From positions 62,001-126,000 of the forward strand of contig CAWAPS010000019.1 of assembly GCA_963783945.1 (NCBI GenBank): 64,000 nt of DNA, written 5' to 3'. The number at the start of each line of letters is the position of its first letter. Within the stretch, counting starts at the first letter, position 1. The notes beneath the pieces are model-generated. The model did no database searches. It had not been told where the DNA came from and saw only the letters and a program-made list of their open reading frames with translations. This stretch comes from CAWAPS01 sp963783945 (lineage in GTDB: Bacteria > Actinomycetota > Acidimicrobiia > Acidimicrobiales > Palsa-688). Below are positions 40,231-49,068 of this stretch, piece after piece. The translations under genes were made by a program, and so were the position numbers.

Positions 40231-42891
40231 GTGTCGCGCAGAGTCGCCGTCGTCGCCCACACCCATTGGGACCGCGAGTGGTATTCGCCGTTCGAGTCCT
40301 TTCGGATCCGTCTGGTGGAGGTGATCGACGGGCTGCTCGACCTGCTCGACGGCGATCCGTCGTTCGAGCACTTCCTCCTCGACGGGCAGGCGGCGGCGGT
40401 CGATGACTACCTCGAGGTCAGACCGGAGGCGACAACCCGCATCCGCCGATTGGTCGAGTCCGGGCGGCTCGCCATCGGACCGTGGTATGTCCTCATGGAC
40501 GAGTTCTGCGTCTCCGGCGAGACCATCGTGCGCAACCTGCAGCTCGGGGTGGCCAGAGCCGCTCGACTGGGCGGGGCGATGCCGGTGGGCTACCTCCCCG
40601 ACATGTTCGGACACGTCGCCCAGATGCCGCAGCTGCTGCGGCAGGCCGGCTTCGGGCATGCCGTCGTGTGGCGGGGGGTGCCGGCTGCGGTTGACCGGCC
40701 GGCGTTCTGGTGGCAGGCCCCGGACGGAAGCGTGGTGCGGGCTGAGTACCTTCCCGTCGGCTACGCCAGCGGGGCCTTCCTGCCGTCTGATCCCGACGCC
40801 CTCATCAGGCGGGTCGATGCCTATGAGGCGGAGCTGGAGGCCAAGCTCGGCCCGGCTCGGGGCCCGCTCCTGCTCATGAATGGGGGGGATCACCAGGCAC
40901 CTCAACCCGGCATGCCGGCAGTGTTGGAGGCGGCCAACTCCCGCCAGGCAAAATTCCGGTTGGAACAGGCCTCGCTCGAGCAGTACCTGGAATCCGCTTG
41001 TAACCATGATCTCCCCGGGTGGCAGGGGGAGCTGCGCAGCGGAGCCAGGGCCAACGTACTGATGGGGGTCCTTTCCAACCGGGTTGACATCAAGGCGGCG
41101 GCAGCGGCGGCCGAGCGGTCGCTGGAGCGGATGGCCGAGCCCCTGGCGGCGTTGTGGCTTCCTGCCGATCTCTGGCCGAGCCGCCTGCTCGACGACGCCT
41201 GGCTGGCGGTGATCCGCAACTCGGCCCACGACTCGGTTTGCGGGTGTTCGGCCGACCAGGTGAGCCGGGCGGTCATCCATCGCTACGACCAGGCCGGCGC
41301 CCTCGCCCGGGAAGTGGTCGACCGGGCCATGGCCCTGGCCGAGGTGGCGACGGTCGCTCTCGGGCCTGTGGTGGTGAATCCCAGCGGCCGCGACAGGTCA
41401 GGGCTGGTCGAAATGGTTCTCTCCGGCACCGAGGCCCGGGACGGGACGCAGGTGCTCGAGGTCACGCCCGCCGGGGTCGAGGTGCGTCGAGGCCCCGGTC
41501 GCGACCTGGCCCGGCTGCTCGGCGAGCTGGCCCGCGACGGCTGGCTGGGTGGCACCGGGCGCGCCGTCGAGGCCCGGATCGAGAAAGGCGGGGGCGATAG
41601 CACCGGTGGTCGGGGCGGCGAGACCAGCGGCGGCGGCGGCCTGACGGTGGTGCTCACCGAAGACGCAGCCTCGGCCCCGGCGCCGGCGATGGCCTCGATC
41701 ATGGCCGAGGCGTGGGCCCAGGCGGGCGGAGCGAGCGAGGTTACGGTACGGGTGGAGCGCCGCCCGTCACAGAGGATCCTGGCGGCCACCGGACCGGTGC
41801 CCGGCTACGGCTGGGCGGCGTGGACGCCCCGTCGATCGGCCGGTCAAGCAACCGTTGCCGGGGCGGACTGGCTCGAAAACGAGCACCTCCGGGTCGAGGT
41901 GGACCGGGAGGCCGGGACGTTGGCCATAAACGGCGTGGCCGGGTTGGACCGCCTGGTCGACGACGGCGACGACGGCGACACCTACAACTGGTCCCCGTCG
42001 GTGTCGCCCCGGGGCTTCGATCAACCGGCTCAGGTCGACGTCACGCCCCTGGAGACGGGGCCGGTGCGGGCCCGGCTCCAGCTCGAACGGCGATACCGCG
42101 TCGCCGGGCGCGACGGTGCTGAGCGAGCGGGCTTCACCACCCTCGTGGAGCTGCGGACGGGCGAGGCGATGGTGCGGGTGACCACCTCGTTCACCAACAC
42201 CTGGACGGACCACCGGCTGAGGGCGTGGTTCCCGCTTCCCCAGCCCGCCGACCACACCGTGGCCGAATGCGCGTTCGGGTTGACCACCCGCCCGGCGACG
42301 GCGGAAGGCGGGCCGCACGAGTGGGCGGTGCCGGCCTACCCCTCCCGGCGGTTCGTGCAGGCCGGCAGGCTGACCATCACCCACGACGGCCTGCTCGAGC
42401 ACGAGCTGGCGGAGCACGGCACGGTCCTGGCCGTCACCCTGCTGCGGTCCGTCGGAGTGCTGGCGAAGCCCGCTCCGGCCTCCCGGCCCAACGTGGCGGG
42501 TCCGCCGCTCCGCCTGGAAGGCACCCTCATGCTCGGACCGCAGACCGCCCGCTACGCCCTGGCCCTCGACGTCGACGACCCGTGGGCCCTGGCCGAAGAT
42601 GCCTGGGTCCCTCTCCTGGTCGTCCCCGGGTCCGGCTCCGGGCGCCTGGCGGCCTCAGGCCGCCGCCTCCACGTGCGGGGAGCCGAGGTTTCGGCGCTGT
42701 ACCGGAAAGATGAGTGGCTCGAGGTGCGGATGTTCAACCCTCGAGCCGATGCGGCCACGGTGGAGATCCCCGGCCACTCCGGTTGCCTGGTCGATCTTCT
42801 AGGTGGTCGAGGCGAGCGGTGGAAAGATCGCTTCGAGCTGCGGCCCTGGGGCGTGGCCACGGCCCGGCTGGATGCCAAGTCCCTGGACTGA
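40231..42891 (+). CDS. glycoside hydrolase family 38 alpha-mannosidase
   Basis: Releases alpha-linked mannose. 886 residues without a signal peptide, so cytoplasmic. The N-terminal catalytic domain has HTHWDREWY (zinc ligands H10-region and D14). The nucleophile motif GYLPDMFGH has Asp124, and the family segment RNSAHDSVCGCSADQVSRAV lies near 330. The mid helical domain and long C-terminal beta domains are complete. A Gly/Ser-rich linker sits near 455-475. No sugar transporter or other glycosidase is adjacent, so it may act in turnover of endogenous mannosides. Confidence 0.92.
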   Translation: MSRRVAVVAHTHWDREWYSPFESFRIRLVEVIDGLLDLLDGDPSFEHFLLDGQAAAVDDYLEVRPEATTRIRRLVESGRLAIGPWYVLMDEFCVSGETIVRNLQLGVARAARLGGAMPVGYLPDMFGHVAQMPQLLRQAGFGHAVVWRGVPAAVDRPAFWWQAPDGSVVRAEYLPVGYASGAFLPSDPDALIRRVDAYEAELEAKLGPARGPLLLMNGGDHQAPQPGMPAVLEAANSRQAKFRLEQASLEQYLESACNHDLPGWQGELRSGARANVLMGVLSNRVDIKAAAAAAERSLERMAEPLAALWLPADLWPSRLLDDAWLAVIRNSAHDSVCGCSADQVSRAVIHRYDQAGALAREVVDRAMALAEVATVALGPVVVNPSGRDRSGLVEMVLSGTEARDGTQVLEVTPAGVEVRRGPGRDLARLLGELARDGWLGGTGRAVEARIEKGGGDSTGGRGGETSGGGGLTVVLTEDAASAPAPAMASIMAEAWAQAGGASEVTVRVERRPSQRILAATGPVPGYGWAAWTPRRSAGQATVAGADWLENEHLRVEVDREAGTLAINGVAGLDRLVDDGDDGDTYNWSPSVSPRGFDQPAQVDVTPLETGPVRARLQLERRYRVAGRDGAERAGFTTLVELRTGEAMVRVTTSFTNTWTDHRLRAWFPLPQPADHTVAECAFGLTTRPATAEGGPHEWAVPAYPSRRFVQAGRLTITHDGLLEHELAEHGTVLAVTLLRSVGVLAKPAPASRPNVAGPPLRLEGTLMLGPQTARYALALDVDDPWALAEDAWVPLLVVPGSGSGRLAASGRRLHVRGAEVSALYRKDEWLEVRMFNPRADAATVEIPGHSGCLVDLLGGRGERWKDRFELRPWGVATARLDAKSLD

Positions 42892-42912
42892 ACCACCACC
42901 GAACCCGGGCGG

Positions 42913-43932
42913 TCAGCCGCCGGTGAGTACCACAGCGACCGGGCCGGCGGCATCGACGCGCGGGAGGGCAGACCACCCGACGGCGCCGGTGGGCTCCACC
43001 GCGATGCCCATGGCGCCGAGGTCGGCGAGGGCCGCGGCGATCTCGCCGTCAGAGACAGTCAGCACCGCGCCCCCTGTGGCCAGGACGGCGGCCCGGACCT
43101 GCCCGAGGCGGGGGGGATCGGCGATGGCGATCCCCGTGGCCACGGTCGGCGCTGAGGCGGGGTCGAACCTGCCGGCGGCCAGCGGAGCGCAGAGCTCCGA
43201 TTGCACGGCCAGCAGGCGGGGCATCCGGTCCACGTGGCCAGACGCCGCGAGCTGGCGGAAACCGAGCCACAGGCCGAGGACAAGGGTTCCGTTGCCGGCC
43301 GGGACGACGACCGCGGCGACGCCTTCGGGGACGGCCTGGTGCAGCTCGAAGGCGAGGGTCTTCACCCCGTGGTGGAAGACCGGCTGGTAGACGTGGCTGG
43401 CGTACCAACCTCCGTTCGAGGCCACCCGCTGCTGGGCCGCGGCGGCAGCCGCCTGCCGGTCGCCGGCCACCACGGTCAACGAGCACGACGGGCCGAACCC
43501 GGCCAGGGAGGCCAGCTTGGCGGCCGGGGTGAAGTCGGGTACGAACACCTCCGCGGTGAGACCGGCCCGCTCGGCGTAGGCCGCCACCGCCCGGGCGGCG
43601 TTGCCGCTGCTGTCGACGACCACCCGGCGGGCGCCCAGCCCGGCGGCCAGGCCGATCATGGTGGCTGCGCCCCGGGCCTTGAACGATCCGGTCGGCAGAT
43701 GCTGCTCCATCTTGACCCACAGCCCCGGCCGAAGCTCCCGGATGGGGGTGGGGGCCTCACCGAGGCTGACCTTTTCCCAGGGATAGGGCCAGGGCGCGGC
43801 GAGAGGGTCGACCACCGGCCCGATCAGGTCGAGCAGCCCCCCGCACGGGCACGACCACGGAGCGTCAGCCAGGGCCCAGGCCCGGCCGCACCTGACGCAG
43901 CGCTCGGTCCAATCGGCCCAGCGGCGGCTCAC
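42913..43932 (-). CDS. PLP-dependent threonine synthase-like enzyme
   Basis: 339 residues from GTG 43932. The N-terminal zinc ribbon (CVRCGRAW...CPCGG, C12, C15, C28, C30) is typical of this threonine-synthase-like group. The PLP lysine is K85 in TGSFKARGAA, with SSGNAARAVAAYAE for the phosphate and PAGNGTLVLGLWLGF as the glycine-rich loop. It is shorter than true ThrC and sits in an operon with a 2-hydroxyacid dehydrogenase, so a catabolic or dehydratase role is possible. Substrate not determined. Confidence 0.8.
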   Translation of the reverse strand: MSRRWADWTERCVRCGRAWALADAPWSCPCGGLLDLIGPVVDPLAAPWPYPWEKVSLGEAPTPIRELRPGLWVKMEQHLPTGSFKARGAATMIGLAAGLGARRVVVDSSGNAARAVAAYAERAGLTAEVFVPDFTPAAKLASLAGFGPSCSLTVVAGDRQAAAAAAQQRVASNGGWYASHVYQPVFHHGVKTLAFELHQAVPEGVAAVVVPAGNGTLVLGLWLGFRQLAASGHVDRMPRLLAVQSELCAPLAAGRFDPASAPTVATGIAIADPPRLGQVRAAVLATGGAVLTVSDGEIAAALADLGAMGIAVEPTGAVGWSALPRVDAAGPVAVVLTGG

Positions 43933-43943
43933 GGGGCAGCCGG

Positions 43944-44864
43944 TCAGTAACCGGCCGACACGTCGACGGCACCCTCGAACGGCTCGCCGGCGGCGAAATG
44001 GGCGACGTTGGCCCGGATGCGGTCGGCCAGCAGCGGCACGATCATCTCCCAGGTGTCGGCGGTGTGAGGGGTGATTATGCAGTTCTGCAGGCTCCAAAGG
44101 GGGTGGCCGTCGGGTAGCGGCTCCGGTTCGGTGACGTCCAGGGCGGCGCCGGCGATGGCCCGGGCCCGCAGGACCTCGACCAGGGCGTCGGTCTGAACAT
44201 GGCGGCCCCGGGCCACGTTCACCAGCCAGGCATCCCCGTCCATGAGACCCAGCTGGCGCCGGCCGATGATCCCCTCCGTCTCGGGGGTGAGGGACAGGGC
44301 CAGGAACACCACCAGGGCGCCCGGCAAGGCGTCGTCGAGACGGTCCGTGGTCACGGTCCGGGCCGCCCCGGGCACCGGCTCGGCCTGGCGGCGGACCACG
44401 GTGGCCGAAACCCCGAACGGGGCCAGGAGCCCGAGCAGCTCGGTGGTGATCCCGCCCCCGCCCACCACCGTCACCCGGGCCCCGTGCAGCGTGGTCCCGG
44501 CCGGCGAACCCCAGGAGTGGGCCCGGATCCGTTCGGGCAGGAGGCGCAAACCGGCGAGGGCGAGCAGCAGGGCGTGCTCGGCCACCGGCTGGGCGTAGGA
44601 GCCCTTGGCCGAGGTCCAGGCCCGGTCACCGCCGATGAGTCCGGCGGCCACCGCCTTCTCGATGCCGGCGAACGGCAGCTGGACCCAGCGGATGGAGGGC
44701 TGGTCCTGGAGCACCTCGTGCAGGCCGTCCATGTCACTGGCCGAGAGCCAGACCAGGGCCTCGGCGGCGTCGCCCACCGTCACCACCCGCCCGCCGCCCG
44801 CCCGGACCGCGTCCTCGGCGAACCCGGCGCGGTTGGGGCCGATGGCGATGCGGGGCGAGGCCAT
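43944..44864 (-). CDS. D-isomer specific 2-hydroxyacid dehydrogenase
   Basis: 306 residues. NAD-binding motif is VTVVGGGGITTELLGLLAPFG near 140, a GxGxxT variant. The catalytic Arg lies in LVNVARGRHVQTDALVEVL, Glu in VTEPEPLPDGHPLW and His in CIITPHTADT. N-terminal half is short and divergent. ATG at 44864. It stands between enoyl-CoA hydratase (41 bp) and the threonine-synthase-like gene (11 bp). Likely reduces a 2-keto acid; substrate unknown. Confidence 0.85.
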   Translation of the reverse strand: MASPRIAIGPNRAGFAEDAVRAGGGRVVTVGDAAEALVWLSASDMDGLHEVLQDQPSIRWVQLPFAGIEKAVAAGLIGGDRAWTSAKGSYAQPVAEHALLLALAGLRLLPERIRAHSWGSPAGTTLHGARVTVVGGGGITTELLGLLAPFGVSATVVRRQAEPVPGAARTVTTDRLDDALPGALVVFLALSLTPETEGIIGRRQLGLMDGDAWLVNVARGRHVQTDALVEVLRARAIAGAALDVTEPEPLPDGHPLWSLQNCIITPHTADTWEMIVPLLADRIRANVAHFAAGEPFEGAVDVSAGY

Positions 44865-44905
44865 GGGCCCGAATCCTATGGCCGGGCGGCGGGACCGGAC
44901 CGCAG

Positions 44906-45691
44906 CTACGAACCGGAGAAGCTGCCGTGGCGCCCGGCTCCCGACTGGAACCGGGCGACTCCCCCGGCCGTCTCGGCGGTGGTGAGCGAGATCCGGCCGT
45001 GGCGAAGCTCGCCGGCCAGGGCGTCGGCCTCGTTCCGGCCCTCCTGCTCCAGGACCGAGAGGCGATCGTGGCGCAGGCAGGTCTGGGGGAAGCCGGCGAG
45101 CTCGGCCGCCAGCTCTTCCGCCGACTGGCGGGCCTGGCCGTCGGGGACCACCCGGTTGGCCAGCCCGATGAGCTCGGCCTGGCGCCCGGCCACCGGGCGG
45201 CCGGTCAGGATCAGGTCCATGGCCCGGCTGGTTCCGATCAGGCGGGGCAGGCGCACCGTGCCCCCGTCGATCAGGGGCACGCCCCAGCGCCGGCAGAAGA
45301 CCCCGAACACCGCGCTCTCCTCGACGACCCGCAGGTCGCACCAGAGGGCCAGTTCGAGGCCGCCGGCGACGGCATACCCACTCACGGCGGCGATCACCGG
45401 CTTGGACAGGCGCATGCGGGTCGGGCCCATCGGGCCGTCGCCGTCGTCGCTGACCCGGTTGCCCCGGCCGGTGCCGACGGCCTTGAGATCGGCCCCGGCG
45501 CAGAAGTGGCCGCCGGCGCCCCAGAGCACCGCGACCGCGGCGCCCGGGTCGGCATCGAACGCCCGGAAGGCATCAGCCAGCGCCGCCGCGGTCGGTCCGT
45601 CGACCGCGTTGCGGGCCTCGGGGCGGTTGAGGATCACGGTCGTGACCGCTCCCCTGTGCTCCACCCGGACGGGACCGTCGTCGTCGGTCAT
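44906..45691 (-). CDS. enoyl-CoA hydratase/isomerase family protein
   Basis: 261 residues of the crotonase fold. VILNRPEARNAVDGP near 20 and GGHFCAGADLKAVG near 60 form the oxyanion and CoA-binding parts. VIAAVSGYAVAGGLELALWCDLRV near 100 carries the second oxyanion Gly; one catalytic Glu position is FCRRWGVPLIDGGTVRLPRL. First gene of a three-gene operon. A TAGCCT box nine bases before the ATG suggests leaderless transcription. Confidence 0.9.
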   Translation of the reverse strand: MTDDDGPVRVEHRGAVTTVILNRPEARNAVDGPTAAALADAFRAFDADPGAAVAVLWGAGGHFCAGADLKAVGTGRGNRVSDDGDGPMGPTRMRLSKPVIAAVSGYAVAGGLELALWCDLRVVEESAVFGVFCRRWGVPLIDGGTVRLPRLIGTSRAMDLILTGRPVAGRQAELIGLANRVVPDGQARQSAEELAAELAGFPQTCLRHDRLSVLEQEGRNEADALAGELRHGRISLTTAETAGGVARFQSGAGRHGSFSGS

Positions 45692-45700
45692 CGGATGTGC

Positions 45701-45706
45701 AGGCTA
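45701..45706 (-). promoter_or_regulatory. -10 box for ech operon
   Basis: TAGCCT on the minus strand, nine bases before the ATG at 45691. Confidence 0.4.
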
Positions 45707-45815
45707 AGGCGAGGGGTTCGGCCGGGGGGCGATGGTTGGGGCGATCGGCTGCGGAGGCCCGGGTGGTGGGGTGCCTGCTGGCGCCGGTGTGGTGCCTCGC
45801 GGATGCTGGTTGGTG

Positions 45816-45860
45816 GCGGGGCTGGTGGGGGCGGGGCTGGTGGGGGCGGGGCTGGTGTGA
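45816..45860. repeat. 15 bp tandem repeat, three copies
   Basis: GCGGGGCTGGTGGGG at 45816, 45831 and 45846, the last diverging after 11 bases. Non-coding, about 110 bp upstream of the ech start. Confidence 0.85.
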
Positions 45861-45996
45861 CGCTGTCCGGTTGCTGAAGTGGGTGGTGGTGTTGCGCGCG
45901 GATGCTGTTGTCGCGCGGTCGCTGGTAGGGGTGGGACTGGCGTGGGGCCCGTGTTGTTAGCGTGACTGGAGGGGCTGGTGGGAGCGCTTGTGATCG

Positions 45997-46087
45997 ATTT
46001 CTCGTAGAACTTTCGTTTTCTCGGAGTCAATACGCACGTTTTTCGTGCGGTTCGACACCGAGAATCCAAAATGACACCGAGAAAATG
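45997..46087. repeat. 91 bp imperfect palindrome, copy 2
   Basis: Related to the element at 2545-2635 in inverted orientation. The core is a perfect hairpin CGCACG-TTTTT-CGTGCG at 46033-46049. The arms each carry TTCTCGG/CCGAGAA motifs: GACACCGAGAA at 46054 and 46073, and TTTTCTCGGAGTC at 46016. About 30 of 44 positions pair between the arms. The island is much lower in G+C than flanking DNA. No coding sense; function unknown. Confidence 0.75.
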
Positions 46088-46379
46088 GCCCGATGGGCGC
46101 GGAGGCCGACCGGCGGGGAGGTAGCGCCGGAAGGCGGTCCGGCCGGGAGAAGGCGGCCGGCCCGGAGCAGGAGGCCGGCCCGGAGCAGGCGGCCGCCGGG
46201 CCGGGATGGGCGCGGTCCGGCAACGCCCGCTGTCCGGGTAGGACCGCCAGGCTGCGCTCCGCATGCCTCGCCAGACCGCCGCCCTCCGGCGGGGGCCTGC
46301 CGGCCGTGCCGCCGCCCTCCCGGCCGTCCGGCCGGCGCCGGCCCGGCCCCGCCTCGCCGCCCGCGCCGCCCGCCCCGGC

Positions 46380-48119
46380 TTACATCCGGTCCGGCGCCTC
46401 GATGCCGAGCACCTCCAGCCCCAACCCGAGCACCGCGGCGGTAAGGCCGCACAGGGCCAACCGGCTGCCGCGGATGTCAGGGCCGCCAGCCTTCAGCACC
46501 GGGCAGGTCTCGAAGAACGTGGTGAACAACCCGGCCACGTCGAGGAGGTACGTGCACAGCTTGTGCGGGCTCCACGACTCGATGGTGCCGTTTACGGCCT
46601 CGGCGAATCCGGCCAGGGCCAGCCCCAGGGCCCGCTCCGCCGGCTCCGTCAGCAGGACCGGAACCCGGCCGGCCAGGTACGGCTCGGGGTCGACGCCACC
46701 CCGGCGGAAGATCGACAGGCAGCGCACCCGGGCGTACTGCAGGTACGGGGCGGTGTTGCCGTCGAAGGCCAGCATGCGGTCCCAGTCGAAGACGTAGTCG
46801 CGCACCCGGTCGGTGGACAGGTCGGCATATTTGAGGGCGCCGATTCCGACCATGCGGGCCACCTCGTCGCGCTCGGCCGGCGAGAGATCCGGGTTCTTCT
46901 CCGAGATGGCGGCAGCGGCCCGGGCGACCGCCTCGTCGAGCAGGTCCACCAGCTTCACCGTGTCCCCGCTCCGGCTGCGGAACATCTTCCGGTCGGCGCC
47001 GAGCATGTTGCCGAACGACACGTGCACCGCCTGGTCCCGCGCCGGCAGCCAGCCCACCATGGTGGCCACGTCGAAGCACATGGCCAGATGCTGGGCTTGG
47101 GGGGCGCCGACCACGTACAGGGCCAGGTCGCAGCCGAGGCGGCCGAACCGGTCCCGCAGGGCGGCCAGATCGGTGGCGGCGTAGCCGAATCCCCCATCGG
47201 ACTTCTGCACGATCAGGGGAAGGGGCTCGCCCTCCCGGTTGGTGTAGCCGGGAGGAAAGACGCACCGAGCCCCATCGCTTTCCACCAGCAGCCCGGCCCG
47301 GTCGAGCTCGTCGACCACGACCGGGAGCAGGTCGTTGTAGAAGCTCTCGCCGACCACGTCGCCGGGCGTCAGGAGCACCCCGAGCTTGCGGTAGACCTCC
47401 TCGAAGTAGGCGATGCTCTGGTCGACCAGCACCCGCCACAGGCGCAGGGTCTCGGTATCGCCCGATTGGAGCAGCACCACCCTCCGGCGGCTGCGCTCCT
47501 GGAACTCGGGGCTGGCGTCGAAGGCGATGCGGGCCTGGCGGTAGAACCGGTCGAGGTCGCCGACCGACAGCTCCCGCGCCCCCTCCTCCTCGCCCCGGTC
47601 GACGAGGTGCTCGATGAGCATCCCGAACGGGGTGCCCCAATCCCCTACGTGGTTCTCCCGCTGGACCCGGTGCCCGGCAAACGCGAGCAGGCGGCACAGG
47701 GCGTCGCCGATGATGGTGGTGCGGAGGTGGCCGGCGTGCATCTCCTTGGCCACGTTGGGGTGGGAATAGTCGACCACCACGGTCAGCGCGGTCTCGGCCG
47801 GCTCAACTCCAAGACGCGGGTCCGCCGCCTGAGCCTGAAGGTGGCCGGCCAGGTACCCGTCGTCGACGGTGAGATTGATGAAGCCCTGGGGCGTGACCTC
47901 CACCTTCGAGCACACCCCGTCGAGGTCCGCACCCGCCACCACCTTGGCCGCCACGTCGGCGGGGGTCGCCTGGGTGCGCTTGGCCAGGGGAATGGCCCCG
48001 TTGGCCTGGAAATCCGCGCCCGGGCGGTTGGAGGGCCGCAGGACGGGATCGGCTCCGGGCTGGTAGGAGTCGAAGGCGGCCCGAAGGCGCTCGGCGAGGA
48101 TGTCGTGGATGGCGGCCAT
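46380..48119 (-). CDS. argS: arginyl-tRNA synthetase
   Basis: Charges tRNA-Arg. 579 residues, class I. An N-terminal tRNA D-loop-binding domain is followed by the HIGH-type motif in VVVDYSHPNVAKEMHAGHLRTT near 125, and the family block RENHVGDWGTPFGMLIEHL. A KMSKS-like loop is replaced by GADRKMFRSRSG near 370. The C-terminal anticodon-binding DALR domain ends IEAPDRM. ATG at 48119 (GTG one codon upstream possible). Divergent from the ABC gene. Confidence 0.95.
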   Translation of the reverse strand: MAAIHDILAERLRAAFDSYQPGADPVLRPSNRPGADFQANGAIPLAKRTQATPADVAAKVVAGADLDGVCSKVEVTPQGFINLTVDDGYLAGHLQAQAADPRLGVEPAETALTVVVDYSHPNVAKEMHAGHLRTTIIGDALCRLLAFAGHRVQRENHVGDWGTPFGMLIEHLVDRGEEEGARELSVGDLDRFYRQARIAFDASPEFQERSRRRVVLLQSGDTETLRLWRVLVDQSIAYFEEVYRKLGVLLTPGDVVGESFYNDLLPVVVDELDRAGLLVESDGARCVFPPGYTNREGEPLPLIVQKSDGGFGYAATDLAALRDRFGRLGCDLALYVVGAPQAQHLAMCFDVATMVGWLPARDQAVHVSFGNMLGADRKMFRSRSGDTVKLVDLLDEAVARAAAAISEKNPDLSPAERDEVARMVGIGALKYADLSTDRVRDYVFDWDRMLAFDGNTAPYLQYARVRCLSIFRRGGVDPEPYLAGRVPVLLTEPAERALGLALAGFAEAVNGTIESWSPHKLCTYLLDVAGLFTTFFETCPVLKAGGPDIRGSRLALCGLTAAVLGLGLEVLGIEAPDRM

Positions 48120-48186
48120 CACTCCATGGTCGCTTGCCCGGGGAGAAAAAGAAAAGCGGGTTAGGGTCTCAACCCTCTTTCCACCT

Positions 48187-48984
48187 ATGCCACTGTCTGC
48201 TGACTGTCCTCTCCGCTTCGAGGCGGTTGACCTCGACCGGCTCTCCACCCCGGTGCTGCACGACATCGACTGGTCGGTCGGTCCCGGCGAGAGATGGGTC
48301 GTGCTCGGCCCGAACGGCTCGGGCAAGACGACCATCTTCGAGCTGGCGTCCGGCTACCTGCACCCCACCCGGGGGTCGGTGGAGATCCTCGGGCACCGCC
48401 TCGGGCGGGTGGACGTGCGGCGCCTGAGGGAGCACATCGGCCTGGTGTCGACCGCCCTGGCCAAGAAGCTCATGCCCGGGGTGAGTGCCGCCGACGTGGT
48501 TGTCTCGGCTCTGCACGGCGCGCTCGAGCCCTGGTGGCACGTGTACTCGGACGAGGACCGGGCCCGGGCCCGGGCGTTTCTGGCCGGCGAAGGGTTCGAG
48601 ACCATCGCCGATCGGCCCTTCGGGGTGCTCTCGGACGGGGAAAGACAGCACGTGCTGCTGGCCCGGGCTCTCATCAGCGAACCGGCGTTGTTGCTGCTCG
48701 ACGAGCCGGCCGCCGGTCTGGACGTGGGCGGCCGCGAGCGCCTGGTCGCCACCCTGGGGCGGCTGGCCCGAGATCCGGCGAGCCCACCACTGGTCATGAT
48801 CACCCACCACGTGGAGGAGATCCCGATCGGGTTCGGCCACGTTCTTTTGCTCCGCGACGGCCGGGTGGTAGCCGCAGGTCCTATCCACGAGACCCTGACG
48901 TCAGCCAACCTGTCGGACACGTTCGGCCTGAGCCTCACCCTCGAGGGCACCGACGGCCGGTGGCACTGCCGGGCCCAGTTCTGA
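48187..48984 (+). CDS. ABC transporter ATP-binding protein
   Basis: 265-residue ATPase: Walker A GPNGSGKTT near 43, signature LSDGERQ, Walker B LLLLDEPAAGLD and switch histidine in MITHHVEE. It begins MPLSADCPLRFEAVDL. No permease or binding protein is adjacent, so it may work alone or with a distant membrane partner; similar single ATPases (YlmA type) occur in many bacteria. A TAGGGT box about 20 bases upstream may be its promoter. Confidence 0.88.
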   Translation: MPLSADCPLRFEAVDLDRLSTPVLHDIDWSVGPGERWVVLGPNGSGKTTIFELASGYLHPTRGSVEILGHRLGRVDVRRLREHIGLVSTALAKKLMPGVSAADVVVSALHGALEPWWHVYSDEDRARARAFLAGEGFETIADRPFGVLSDGERQHVLLARALISEPALLLLDEPAAGLDVGGRERLVATLGRLARDPASPPLVMITHHVEEIPIGFGHVLLLRDGRVVAAGPIHETLTSANLSDTFGLSLTLEGTDGRWHCRAQF

Positions 48985-49015
48985 CCGGGCCCGGTTCTGA
49001 CGGGTGCCGACGGAC

Positions 49016-49053
49016 CGAGTGCTGACGGGCCGAGTGCTGACGGGCCGAGTGCC
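49016..49053. repeat. 15 bp tandem repeat after the ABC gene
   Basis: CGAGTGCTGACGGGC at 49016 and 49031, with a partial third copy from 49046; looser copies reach back to about 48996. It fills the gap between two convergent genes. Confidence 0.8.
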
Positions 49054-49068
49054 AGATGGGCCGGTCGG

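Larger units (their letters stand above)
45692..46379. other. long intergenic region between ech and argS
   Basis: 688 bp without a convincing gene. From left to right it holds the ech promoter, a 15 bp tandem repeat, a low-GC island with the second 91 bp palindrome, and an extremely G+C-rich segment (46090-46379) full of GGCCGG blocks. Frames across it are low-complexity Pro/Arg/Gly strings with no motif. Confidence 0.6.

Noticed and set aside
46090..46379. A Pro/Arg-rich protein gene in the very G+C-rich segment
   Set aside because: Several frames are open at once, as expected at such G+C, and none has a ribosome site, motif or balanced composition.
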